Positions 35,295-45,181 of a stretch of 64,000 nucleotides of DNA are shown here, piece after piece (the stretch's first letter is position 1; every line of letters begins with the position of its first letter). Origin of the DNA: Gracilaria vermiculophylla (lineage: Eukaryota; Rhodophyta; Florideophyceae; Gracilariales; Gracilariaceae); assembly GCA_019155205.2 (NCBI GenBank), contig JAHNZQ020000308.1:2928886-2992885 (forward strand), read 5' to 3'. The notes under the pieces were generated by a model. The model was given only the letters and a program-made list of their open reading frames with translations, was not told where the DNA came from and did no database searches. Made by a program: the position numbers and the translations under genes.

Positions 35295-35394
35295 NNNNNN
35301 NNNNNNNNNNNNNNNNNNNNNNNNNNNNNNNNNNNNNNNNNNNNNNNNNNNNNNNNNNNNNNNNNNNNNNNNNNNNNNNNNNNNNNNNNNNNNN
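35295..35394. other. Assembly gap (100 N)
   Basis: A run of exactly 100 N, a conventional size for unknown length, lies inside the LTR insert. Confidence 0.99.
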
Positions 35395-35577
35395 AGGATA
35401 GACTTGAATAAGTGCAAAGTTGATTTATCTTGATGACTCGGCTTGACTTCTATCATTCATCAAACCTGGTATACAATTGTTCCTTATATACTGTTCTGGT
35501 AAGGTTCTATGGCCTTCTAGATCTTCTAACAATTTCTATCACAAAGCATCTAAAACATTCTCAACAATTCTTCTATA

Positions 35578-35590
35578 GAATATTCTAGAA
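35578..35590. promoter_or_regulatory. Perfect heat-shock-element match in the copia-like LTR
   Basis: GAATATTCTAGAA is three alternating GAA/TTC pentamers with 2-bp spacing, the consensus heat-shock factor site. A second GAAGCTTC pair lies at 35626-35633, and the LTR is dense in TTCTAG motifs. Binding is inferred. Confidence 0.5.
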
Positions 35591-36370
35591 CCATCTGGAC
35601 TTTTCTAGTTTCTAGTTGCTTCTAGGAAGCTTCCAATGGCTTCTACAACAGAGATGATGTTCCAAGTTGTTGGAAAATATGATTATGTCTTCCAGGTACG
35701 CGAGGGAAGTGCGCCATTTCAATCGGTTCATGAGTGCATCAATAGCCCTGTGAAACTTTGCGGGTGAATACTACAGACCAAAAGGCAACCACTTGAAGCG
35801 ATAGGCCCCAGAATCAAATACAAATGCCGTTTTTTCACGGTCTTCCTTCCCGACGGGGACCTGTTAGAAGCCCTGGTTGGCGTCAAGAGACGTGAATACG
35901 GTAGCATCACCAAGTGAGACTATGCACTCATCCATCCGAGGAATCGAGTAGGTATCCCTGATAGTCGTAGCATTGAGCCCACAGTAGTCCACGCGGAACC
36001 TTCATGAACCATCCGCTTTAAGCGCGAGAACCGCGTGGGACGCCCACGGATATTGTGCTGGCTCTGTAACTCCGGCACGGGGCATGCGCTCCACTCGAAA
36101 TTATTCTTCTTCTAGAGCCTTTGGCGCAGCTTTGTATAGGGTTGCGCGACTTGCCGAGTGTTCGGTATCAAATCTATCCGATTTTTGGTACAGTAAATCA
36201 CGCTTAGCGACCCATCCCACATCAAGGAAAATTGCCGCAACACTGCGCGGAGACACCCCCGATGCTAGGCGGGTACATAGGACAAATCCAGTTCTTTGAG
36301 AGCTCTCATGGGGTCCATCCGGTCATAGCTCGTCGGACGCAGAGTTGGCGAGGCCATACGGAACTGGTGG

Positions 36371-37265
36371 TCAGGCTTTCCCGTTAGCGGTACTATCCGA
36401 TAGATCAGTGACTCGGCTGGGGGCGGAGTTCACCTCCACATCGGGCGTATTCCCATCTTCTGCCCTCACGATCCCAAGTACCTGGGCAGCCGTCCCCATT
36501 GTGTGTATCATCGCCAACGGATGCGGCGTGATGGAACCAACCTCTTGGTTTTCGGCCAGATACTGGGGTGTATCGCCCAGATTTGCGACAAAGATCCCAA
36601 ATAGGCAGTTCTGCCCGACGTGCACACTTCCATTTGCCATGACGAGGCGATTTCGCTCATGCAACGAGGCCGAAAATTTAACCACCCTCAAACCGTGGTG
36701 ACAGGAAATGAAGTGAAAAAGGACCCGTGTGGCGGGAATTATCGTCACTGATGCCGCACTGTAGAGCTTTATCGACTGCAAGATTCTTGGCCGCGACTAC
36801 GGCGCGGCAGCCAGAGGTATGTTTTTTCGAATCCCGCCTAAGTTGTAGTCGGATGACGGGTGTTGACGACCCATCCCCCAACTCCTTCTGTTTCAGTTGA
36901 GGGTGGATAAACCTCGCAAGCTGGTCGCATTAGTCGCATGCGAGGACGACCGGCGCGGTCTGAGAACGGCACAGAATCAAAGTAAGCCTGAGCACGGATC
37001 TTCCCCATTGGACAACTATATCAATTGTTCCCACGGTTTGCAATAAATTATTGCTTTCGTTTAAGACGTAGGGTGCCAATCCCGTGCGTATGCAAGACCG
37101 CAAAAGCGGAAGTACAACCGACTCGACAAAGGAATGCGGCCCTGATCCAGTGTCGAGGACTGTTAGAAATCGCACCATATACTGCGTGTGCAGTCCAAGA
37201 TTAGCGTGAACCTTCTTGTTTTGCTTCGCCACCACTAAGAATACATCCAGGGTACTGCTATGCAT
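36371..37265 (-). pseudogene. Protease region relic of element G3
   Basis: A 111-codon frame (37265-36930) carries the retropepsin active site FLTVLDTGSGPHSFVE. A 136-codon frame (36781-36371) follows with the protease-RT linker (RLVMANGSVHVGQNCLFGI, VANLGDTPQYLAENQEVG), the same layout as in family 1. Confidence 0.72.
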
Positions 37266-37426
37266 TATCCGTCTCCGCGGTCGACGGAGAAAACCTTAGT
37301 GCACAAAGTCTGCTTGTTCGGTGTCTCTTCTCGAAAGAAATTTTACTTGAGAGAGAGGCGATGGCGCTTTGGGCGTTGTCAGTCTCATTTTTGAGGACAC
37401 CTCTCCCTGCGGAGTAACTCCCTCAG

Positions 37427-38450
37427 TTAGTTTCCTTGAAAGGGCTTCACTTCGGGCTCTCGCCCTAATTCCTCCACAACGAGTGCTCTATCTCGTTGGG
37501 GGTGCGTGACCGCGTGAGTGACGTAGTTGAGACTCTCATTGGGGTCGGCAAAGGTTCCAGTCGTCCCTGGCGTTAGCTGTTGCAGCACGAGCAGGGTGTG
37601 AGCCATCGCGTTGGGGATCTGCGTTTTTGCACGGAGATACGACGTTATTGGCACCGCTGCCTTCTCTCCGTGAGAAAGGGATTCGTGATTGGCCAAAAGC
37701 TGTGCCATCTCCATTAACAGAAGGAGGCACTGCAGGAAAGTGTTTCCTCAAGGTAGCACAAGTGGTAGACAACTCTAGGCGGAGGAACTCGAAGAGTGGC
37801 GTTCCACTTTTCTGCTGGCCTCCCGGGATTCCGATTATCAACCAAAAAAGGGCGCAGAACACTCATCATCCCAATGAAATACGGCACGGAAGCGGCTGAT
37901 GCCCAGTTATTACTCATGTAGAGGGCCTGTGCCTCCTGCGGAGCTCCCGTTGCTCTACCATACGAGTCTTACGTTGTAGACGGTTATTCCGATTTCAAGA
38001 CTGACCAACTATCATCCAGGAGAAACTGCACACCGTTATGATCCGGTTTGGAAGGTACTGCTCGGCCTCGGGCCACCAGGGAACCCTTCACTCGGACGCC
38101 CGAGATAAACCTCGAACTGAGAGGAATTGGTCTTCAGTGCCTCCCCTTTAGAAGTACGTTACTGCTGAATATGTCTGGACCTCACTCATATTGAGGATAT
38201 CGGGTTCCTCGCCAAAGCGGGCAAAGAAGTCTAGCACCATAAATGGATGATCTCCAGTTGCGTTCTGGGTCCTCATGGAGAGCTGCGTATGTTTGATGCA
38301 GTCCTCCACCTTGCCCATCTCACGGGGTGTCCTGTCTACAGATGGTTCTTCTAACCGATAATATTAGTATGAAACCACCTCCTTATACAGGAAGTTAGTG
38401 GGCTTCAACGAATGAGGCCCGGTGTGATTCCTACCCTTTGTCAGGGATCT
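37427..38450 (-). pseudogene. Gag relic of element G3
   Basis: The frame near 38330-38160 reads EMGKVEDCIKHTQLSM and DHPFMVLDFFARFGEEPDILNMSE, matching the family-1 capsid block MQRRMDIQMKKHSFSGEDP...LKFLMRF in spacing and character. A 95-codon frame (37714-37427) with SLSHGEKAAVPITSYLRAKT continues it. Broken by stops. Confidence 0.55.
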
Positions 38451-38509
38451 AATTGCCCCATAGGTGGCCATTGACCGCTTAGCACGGATACTAAATTAGC
38501 TGTGAAATG

Positions 38510-38697
38510 CAGGCGCCAACCGGCGCCTATACAGCGGCAATCGTGCCATGCGCAGCTGCCACGGGCGTGCCACAACGCGCGACTCACTCCGGGTTGGCTA
38601 CTTCAAAATCCACCGCGGCAGCGGACGCAAATCGCATTCGTGACATTTATTGTTCTCATAAATACGGCCCAACAGGATTTTTGTGACCCGGCAATGG
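38510..38697. repeat. Repeat X, copy R (first part), interrupted by element B
   Basis: It aligns with copies L and S up to TACGGCCCAACAGG...CCCGGC and then stops at the element B terminus. The remaining part (AAATGACC...GGAGGGCGTTG) is found at 58459-58505 on the other side of element B. This is evidence that B inserted into this repeat, which is probably the 5' LTR of G3. Confidence 0.55.
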
Positions 38698-39259
38698 TGT
38701 TATACTGGCAGACCTGCTTTCAAGGGAGTAGAGCTCAACGTTCGTTAGAATTTTATGTTGACTGCAAAGGTGCGTGTTGCTAAAGGTGGTCTCCAGTATC
38801 CGCTGTCGCGAGCCGGGGGAATTCTTAAAAGGTATCCGCAAAAACTACGCGGTGGGGGAGGTCCACTAGGCGGACAATTCTCCTTCAGGCACTGCTGTGA
38901 TGCGACCTGGAGTTCGGCGGCTTAGAAACATGGTGATGATCGACGAGAGTCTCCAACCGCAAAAGCGGTAAACGTAGATGAATGCTCGGGAGTGCTTGTC
39001 TTTACTCCGACAGAGGTGGACCTAAACCGGCAGATTAAGTATCGAGCCGGGAGCCCGCCTCGGCAGGTCTCACTACTGCAATAAATACCTGCATAAAATA
39101 ACTAACATAAATATATATTCTCCCGTCTTTTAAGGATACTGTAGCGCACGAGGGCGACGTTGTGCACCAAGTGGCTCAGTCAATAAAATACGAGCTTTCT
39201 TAGGAATATCATGCCATAAACCCACACCACCATAGTTCTTAAGGAGCCCCTGTACTACA
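38698..39259 (-). repeat. 3' LTR of element B (562 bp)
   Basis: In plus orientation it starts TGTTATACTGGCAG (aligned to TGTGGTACTGTCAG) and ends TGTACTACA; the polypurine tract (39260-39271) follows. Homologous to all family-1 LTRs. Confidence 0.9.
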
Positions 39260-39771
39260 TACTGCCTTTCCTAAATTTCACCTCGTCTTCGAGATGCATC
39301 TTCCGATTCCTCGATCCCCGGGGTGGCTCCTTTTGATGTTGATGCAAGTACGGCATCTGGTGATTGACACATTCTCTCCTTCAGGGGTTCCTTCACATTT
39401 CCATCCTCTTGCGCGACGTACACCCGAGGGCCCGTGTTTTATCCTCTGCGGTGTTCGCGGGCCTTGTTTCTCCTGCAATCGGCTGCATCTGCTTCTTTTT
39501 GCCGTAAGCCGTTGGTGCTGCCGCTCCAGTTGGAGGCGTGAGCTACGGCAAATTCCAGCGCGTCGTGCGCATTGCGGGCGTACAACCTCCGTTGCCGGAG
39601 CGTGGGTCAGTCCAGAGAGGATACTGACGCCCTCAAGGCACTTGACGCTCCGATTCCTTCGAGAATTTGCCTCCCGGAACACCTGATTCATCGCGTCCGT
39701 TCATTCCGTCTCCGAAAAGGTAAATCATCTCATGATCTTCGCCTCCCAGCCCCCTTCGGACTCCACTGGAT

Positions 39772-41760
39772 ATGAATGTACGCCCCGATAGGCTGCTCTA
39801 TAGCTTGTACGCTTCCGGTCGCTTGGTATCCCCGCGAGCTCCACGATGGCGGTTTGACGCGGCTCCCTCCCCTTTCGGGCGTATAACCGCGGGCCGCTGC
39901 CCAAGTGGTGTCAGATAATTCTACTTACGTGGTACAACTCGTTAAAATGCCATCCATCCAGTTTCGTACACTTTCAGCATGTCTTCTCCAGCTCCGGCAC
40001 CTACGTCACCATCCAATCCTGAAGTGTATCGCACCTCGATGGGTGCATCGTTCCGTCCAGCGGAGCAGTTCGACAATCGCGCCACGCGGGTCTTCGTCCC
40101 GTTCCATGAAAGGCGCGTAAGTCTCTCGTGCCCCGTGAAGGATTACATCTACTACTTTGGACCGTACCTCCAGGTGATGCGATTTCGCGCCGTATCGGAG
40201 ATTGCGTGAAATGACCAGTAACGAAACTGCGTGAACGCCTATCGCGCTTACTGGCTCCACAATCCGGTGCACGGTGACAACGCTGCAACTACGGTGAAAC
40301 ACTGCGGTACTCCATATGTGAGGTGCGCCGAGGAACGTGAGGTTCAGGCACGACTCCAGGTACTCCTTCACAAGGAGAGCTCCCACCAAAGCGCAGGACA
40401 ACCCAGAAGCATTGCCGATGGACGCTCTGCCCTCGCGGTGTTGCCCTTCGATCCCCAAAACGATCGCCTCTACTGACTGAACCGAAATTAATGGGGGACG
40501 CCATTTGAGGATGAAACCCGAGTGCGCACCGCCTTCGGATACTTCTATGGTTGGCATTACACGGAATTCAACGACATGCCTTCCGTCCAGCGTCCGAAGT
40601 ACTACGTCAAGGTGAATGACTCTGGAACGGACCACTGGGTATACCCGCACCTCTGCGTGGCGACACTTATCACCTCCGCGTACCACATCTCCGAGGTTCT
40701 AGATCTCCACGACTCCTTTGGGCGTTTCGTTATGTTGATCGCCTCGCCGGAGTTAGCGGTCGACACCCTGATGGCGTATCTACATGCAGTGGACGAGAGC
40801 GTAGCCTCTCATACTCCATTCCGAGACGGTCGCCGTTTCTGGGACTCTTCATATCAGTCGGCCGCTGGACGTTTGCTCCCCTTTTCGGCGCCCATTTTCC
40901 GGGTCCTGTGCTTCTTTGGCATCCAGAACATTATTAAGGGCACCGCATGGAGTGAGTCCGGAGCGGAGACGCTGCTGGATTGCAACCTCCAGGTGGCGTT
41001 AAGCGCCACGCCGGGCCTTTTTTGGTACAACTACGGCGAAGATAAGTTCCACCCCATCGTGAAGAGTCCCACTGGAGACGATGACACGCGAGCCTTTCCG
41101 GCTTTTCACCGTCTGGCGCCTTCCCGGGTTCCTCAGGTGCTACGGCTCCGATTACCCGACTACGAACGCTTGATGGAGAGTCTGGCGCATCATACACCCA
41201 GTCGGTTGCCGGCTCCGTCAGAAGATATGGGTGCGCCTCCTGAGATGCAAAGCCCTGCGGCCCGCGGCAATGCCGGGTTCTCCCACGGTGGTAGCCGCCT
41301 TGTCTCCTATGGAAGAGGACAAGGTTGCTCCCGTTCCGGTAGCTTCGGCCCCTGTGGTGCAACCCGGACTGCGGAGCTTCCCTGCGCCTTTTCCTCAGCC
41401 TCGCCTGCGGAGCGTCCCTGCGCCTGTTCTTCAGCCTCGCCTGCGGCGCGTTCCGGTTCCCGCACCGCCATCACCTACGATGTCACTGACTCCCTCCTTG
41501 GCTCTACCGACCTCCACGACGGAACCTGCCGAGCCCCGTCATGAAGCGTCTGTCCCACCTGGTCAGCCTTCCGTGGCTCCTTCCGTGGCGGTTGTTGCGC
41601 CGTCAACGGAGGTGGTCCCCTGGGGTGCACCGTCTGGCGGATTATCCTCTCGGGCTCTGGGTGCTGCCTTCCAGGAGTTGGTGCAGGCGTGCTTTGTGAC
41701 GAGCCGTCCTGCTCCGTCATCTCCTGTAAAGGCTCTGCGCGAGGCGCTTGCCTGGGTCTA
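39772..41760 (+). pseudogene. Antisense ORF of element B (fullest copy, about 660 codons)
   Basis: It lies opposite to gag-pol between the chromodomain and the 3' LTR. From ATG 39772 one frame runs through PRAPRWRFDAAPS, MSSPAPAPTSPSNPEVY (39979), RATRVFVPFHERRVSLSCPV, DYIYYFGPYLQVMRFRA, and a 340-codon open block from 40522 (FGYFYGWHYTEFNDM, PHLCVATLITSAYH, LAVDTLMAYLHAVDE, RRFWDSSYQSAAGRLLPF, RVLCFFGIQNIIK, LQVALSATPGLFWY). One frameshift near 41240-41290 leads into a Pro-rich tail with a threefold 36-bp repeat (LRSVPAPVLQPR type), VVAPSTEVV, AAFQELVQACF and a C-terminal Ala/Glu/Lys helix; the stop at 41759-41761 is not shared by copy A, so the protein may once have run some 50-60 codons further. 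About six stops and one shift in about 660 codons. No family is recognised. The core looks globular and the tail disordered then helical. Confidence 0.75.
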
Positions 41761-42205
41761 AGAACTCCAAAAGGCCCGGGCGGACGGAGCCTCGATGGTG
41801 GCCATCAAAGAAAGGCTGTCAAAGGTCTTCAAAAGCCAAGCGCGCACAGCGAAAATTCGCCTCGAAGTGGGGTGTACGAGGAGACTCGTTGACCTGTAGG
41901 TAAAAGATCCCCGGGCGAAGGGAGTAAGCTTTCGCTGGCTGCGGAATAAAAGATCCTTCAGTTGAAGCGGGAGATCCGTTAACGGTAGTTGCAATACGAA
42001 TGGGCCGTGCCGGCGCACTCAGCGAGACGAAGTGCCGCCGTGGGGGGGTGCTAAAAGCGAGCAACGGCATCCTGAAGGCGAAACAGAGAACTGCAGGTGG
42101 GGGGAAAACAGCGGAGATGAAAAGCAGCTCTGGTTAGGGGCCCCGTCCCAATTTCGTAAACGGAAGCGCCTGTATGAGAAGGCGTTTCCGCACCAGATTG
42201 GCGGG

Positions 42206-43013
42206 TTATTGCCAAGCAATATTCTCCGGGATGTGTCCCGGAGGTTCTTCCGTGTCGTCCTTTGACGTGTACCCATTACAGCGGACGCGGTACAGCATTC
42301 CTGCAGAGGTTTGTTGGTAGGAGGCGATTTGTTTCACCGCGTAAAGGATGCCACCTTCAGGGGTCATGATGGCGTTCGGGCCTTCCAGCAATAGTTGACC
42401 GAGAGCGGTGTTGCGATTCGCAGTATCCAGCGGTGTCGTCACTCTTGAGGTGCTCGGATGAGGAAGTTACGCGCGTGGTCTCTGGGGTGGGACGGCGAGC
42501 ATTTCTGAGGGGCTGGGCTTCGGTACGTTAGTCACCCTATCATGGAAGACGACGTCTCGGAGCCCATTTGCCTCAACGGCAACAGTGTCCCTACAGGTGG
42601 CCAGTACTTTGTGAGGCCCTGAGGTGGGTGGCTCTCACTTGCATATAACGTCCGGCGGTTCGTCGGATGTTTTCCCAGGTTTGTCGAGGAAAACCCCGTC
42701 ACCTTCCTTCAGGTGAGGGCCTTCCTTCACTTTCCGGTCGAAGTCCTGTTTGTATCTCCTTTGCGAGGCGTTGAGTTTCTCTTTCGCGAAGGAGAGTGCG
42801 TTCTCATACCGTTTTAGGATGGAGCGTTTGGCTTGCGCTGCTGGTGGTGCGTGGGGCCCATCCGCCAGATGCGCCGTGGCGCGTGTCGCAATGACGGCAC
42901 TTGGTGGAATGCGCGAGAGAACCAGGTTGAAAGGAGCGGTCCCCGTGGAGCGGTGCACCTGCAGGTTCTATGCATACATGAGGGGGCCCACATATGCGTC
43001 CCAATCCTTCTAA
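42206..43013 (-). pseudogene. Integrase C-terminus and chromodomain of element B
   Basis: It resumes after element C with KDWDAYVGPL, HRSTGTAPFNLVLSRIPPS, SQRRYKQDFDRKVKEG and LKEGDGVFLDKPG, then, after frame changes, the chromodomain-like end at 42442-42206 (YAVKQIASYQ, MLYRVRCNGYTSKDD, GHIPENI). It matches element A in the same order. Confidence 0.85.
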
Positions 43014-43018
43014 GGGCC

Positions 43019-43571
43019 AGTAGTACAGTGGGTCCTCAGGATATAGGGTGGTTTGGCTTTATGGTATAATATTCCTAAAGAGGGCTCGTATTTTAATAGC
43101 TGGGCCACGTGGTGCATAATCCCGTCCGCGTGCGCTACAGTATCCTTATAGGACGGTAGAATTATTATTTATTTTAGATAGTTTATGCAGGTAATTAGTA
43201 CAGTACCAAGACCTGCCAAGGTGGGCTCCCGGCTTGATACTTCATCTGCCGGTTGAGCTTCACCTCTGGGGAAGTAAAGACAAGCACCCTTGAGTCTTCA
43301 TCTAATTTTCCGGTTGGAGTTTCGCGTCGATCAACGCAGGTTTCTAAGCTGCCGATCCCCAGGTCCCATCATAGCAGCGCCTGTAGGAGCATTGTCCGCC
43401 CAGTGAACCTTCCCCTCCGCTTGGTGTTTGCGGATACCTTTTAAGAATTCCTCCGGCTCGCGACAGCGGATACCGGAGACCACCTTTAGGAACACGCGCC
43501 TTTTGTGTCAACAAAAACTCCTGACGGACGTTGTGCTCTACTACCTCGGAAGGAGGGCTGACATTACCACA
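43019..43571 (+). repeat. 5' LTR of element C
   Basis: It begins AGTAGTACAGTGG (TG decayed to AG) and ends CATTACCACA. A CACGTG-containing GGGCCACGTGGTGCA block about 95 bp in is common to all copies. Confidence 0.92.
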
Positions 43572-43573
43572 AC

Positions 43574-43587
43574 TGGTCTCCTGACTT
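43574..43587 (+). promoter_or_regulatory. Candidate tRNA primer-binding site of element C
   Basis: Two bases after the LTR the sequence reads TGGTCTCCTGACTT. Element B has TGGTGTCCGGACTT at the same place (57336-57323, minus). A TGG start two bases after a ...CA LTR end is the standard geometry for a primer site complementary to a tRNA 3' CCA end. I cannot name the tRNA. Confidence 0.6.
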
Positions 43588-43726
43588 AGAAGGTCCGCTT
43601 TCTAAAGTATTCGCAAAGGCCTCAGTAGAACAGTGTTTCTAGTTTGCAACGACAGGACCTCAACAGTGGAATTCTTCCTTTAGGTGATTCGGAAGTGGAA
43701 GCAAATCACCCCCGACCCACTCCTCT

Positions 43727-45181
43727 ATGGACCCCTCAGAACCCCCAATGGAAACCCTCCGACAGGACCCTCAAGCAACCGGCTCCGTTGGTGGGCGCCG
43801 CACGCGCAGTGCACCCCAGGAGATGGCCGTCAGATTGGAGGACCTTGAAAATCTCCTTCGGAATCCTAGCTCTTCTGTGGAGCGTTTCAGGATTTGCCTT
43901 AGGAGGATGCATGATCGGAGGCAAGCTGAATCCCCCGCAACACCTCTGGAGAACGCCGATGTGGAGGTTGAAGAACCGCACACGGCATTGCAGCCGCCAC
44001 CTCAGGAGCAGCAGGGACGGGAACACCGGGAGGCTAACTCCCTTTTGGAGTCCCTTGCCCCGCGCCTTTCGGATTGGCTCTCCCAGGAGCTGGTCGAAAG
44101 AATACCTGCAGGTGTTGAAGCCCACTTCGGAGCGCGCCACCATGTCCTTGTGGAGGAAATCGCGACGGAGAGTGCTCACCGTGCTGAAGATGCTTTGCTG
44201 GATTCCGATCCCTTCCTTGAGGTGATCTCAGATGTCATCCGTGCGGAGGTTTGCTCCCAAACCACGCATCCACTCCCCGCAGCGGCGTTTCAAAGTTATT
44301 CTTCCGTACAGGAGAGGTTCCCTCTATCAACACTTAAGGTGATCCCGGGAAGAGAAGTACAGGATACTGCCGTAAATAAACGGGACCACCGGAGGAATCT
44401 TGCTATGCACCGTCTGCATCTGACGCCCCGCGGAGGAGGACAGGATACCGGTCGCGACGAAGTCCATCTAAGGAGAGAAGGAAAAGATCCTTCTCGGGTG
44501 GATCGAGATGACGAGGGTATCGTCAGCAATTCAGACCACCTTAAGGAAAAACTACGAAAGAAACGGAGGGAGAAAAAAAGAAAGCGAGAGACCAATTCGG
44601 AGAGAAGCTCATGCTCCGAATCCGTGAACAGCTCCAGCTCGGAGGACAGTGTACCTCCCAAGGAGAAGAACAGAAGGGTCAGGGAGGTCTTCCAGCTTAA
44701 CGACCTCTTCGCCAAATTGGTGGATTATGACACCTACAGGTTGAATGATCGCTCCACACTCTACGACGCGTCAATCACTAAACGATTCACGAAGATGCAG
44801 CGCCGTATGGATATTCAAATGAAGAAGCACTCCTTCTCAGGCGAAGACCCCATATTGGTGTTGAAGTTTCTTATGCGCTTCCGTTCAGCGTGTAACACCA
44901 ATAGTGTCCATGAAGGTGCCGCCGTATGGTGTTTTCAGTTCTACCTCACAGGCCTAGCGCACTCGCTAGGCCAGACACGCCTCACAGGGGAGAGCACCAT
45001 TGTGGATGATTCTGGAACGGAGATCTTGACGACGTACCCGGAGGTAGTCAATTTCCTCCTTAAGAGGTACGACACGGATGAGGTGATAGCCGATGCCGAT
45101 GCTGAAATCACCTCCTACAGGCAGAACACCGGAATGACCGAGACGGAGTTCTCACAGAAGCTGTGGACGAAAGCCCTTTGA
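43727..45181 (+). CDS. Gag polyprotein of element C (484-codon open frame)
   Basis: The ATG at 43727 (MDPSEPPMETLRQDPQ) is conserved in element B (57183, MDPSEPPLET). Residues 1-150 are helical and charged (VEVEEPHTALQPPPQEQQG, LVERIPAGVEAHFG). Residues about 190-300 form a strongly basic/acidic linker (KKRREKKRKRE, SESVNSSSSEDS). Residues about 320-484 are the capsid-like domain (YDTYRLNDRSTLYDAS, MQRRMDIQMKKHSF, VLKFLMRFRSACNT, FQFYLTGLAHSLGQTR). The frame stops at a TGA after LWTKAL; the rest of gag follows in another frame. Gag packages element RNA in cytoplasmic particles (family knowledge). Confidence 0.85.
   Translation: MDPSEPPMETLRQDPQATGSVGGRRTRSAPQEMAVRLEDLENLLRNPSSSVERFRICLRRMHDRRQAESPATPLENADVEVEEPHTALQPPPQEQQGREHREANSLLESLAPRLSDWLSQELVERIPAGVEAHFGARHHVLVEEIATESAHRAEDALLDSDPFLEVISDVIRAEVCSQTTHPLPAAAFQSYSSVQERFPLSTLKVIPGREVQDTAVNKRDHRRNLAMHRLHLTPRGGGQDTGRDEVHLRREGKDPSRVDRDDEGIVSNSDHLKEKLRKKRREKKRKRETNSERSSCSESVNSSSSEDSVPPKEKNRRVREVFQLNDLFAKLVDYDTYRLNDRSTLYDASITKRFTKMQRRMDIQMKKHSFSGEDPILVLKFLMRFRSACNTNSVHEGAAVWCFQFYLTGLAHSLGQTRLTGESTIVDDSGTEILTTYPEVVNFLLKRYDTDEVIADADAEITSYRQNTGMTETEFSQKLWTKAL

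Larger units (their letters stand above)
35122..35650. mobile_element. Copia-like LTR(s) inserted in G3 RT, spanning an assembly gap
   Basis: A perfect 5-bp duplication GAGAT (35117-35121 and 35651-35655) flanks the insert. It begins TATTGTGAATAGG (ancestral TGTTGT inferred) and ends TTCTACAACA, giving inverted TGTTGT/ACAACA ends. The insert contains 100 Ns. The 145 bp before the gap (35150-35294) recur after it (35395-35539) with one difference. Either it is one solo LTR of about 284 bp with contig ends left unmerged, or a complete LTR element whose interior lies in the gap. Assignment to copia is a guess from LTR length and termini only. Confidence 0.7.
34167..36110 (-). pseudogene. Reverse transcriptase and RNase H relic of element G3, split by an LTR insertion
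   Basis: RT upstream half (36110-35656): SHAVLALKADGS, DYCGLNATTIRDTYSIPRMD, SLDANQGF, YRFKWLPFGL and the catalytic box AYLEDIIIFSNNLEHH (YxDD changed to YLED). After the LTR insertion it resumes at 35116 with THVWDVMTILRDPGVTLKL and IVKYLGHIIR. RNase H follows near 34690-34500 with EERKPIEYLSRTLSVPER and SKKECLAVV. In-frame stops are frequent. It is a distinct family from elements A-D. Confidence 0.78.

Noticed and set aside
36084..36701. Plus-strand frames 36084-36299 and 36345-36701 as genes
   Set aside because: They are shadows of the G3 RT and protease-linker coding strand.
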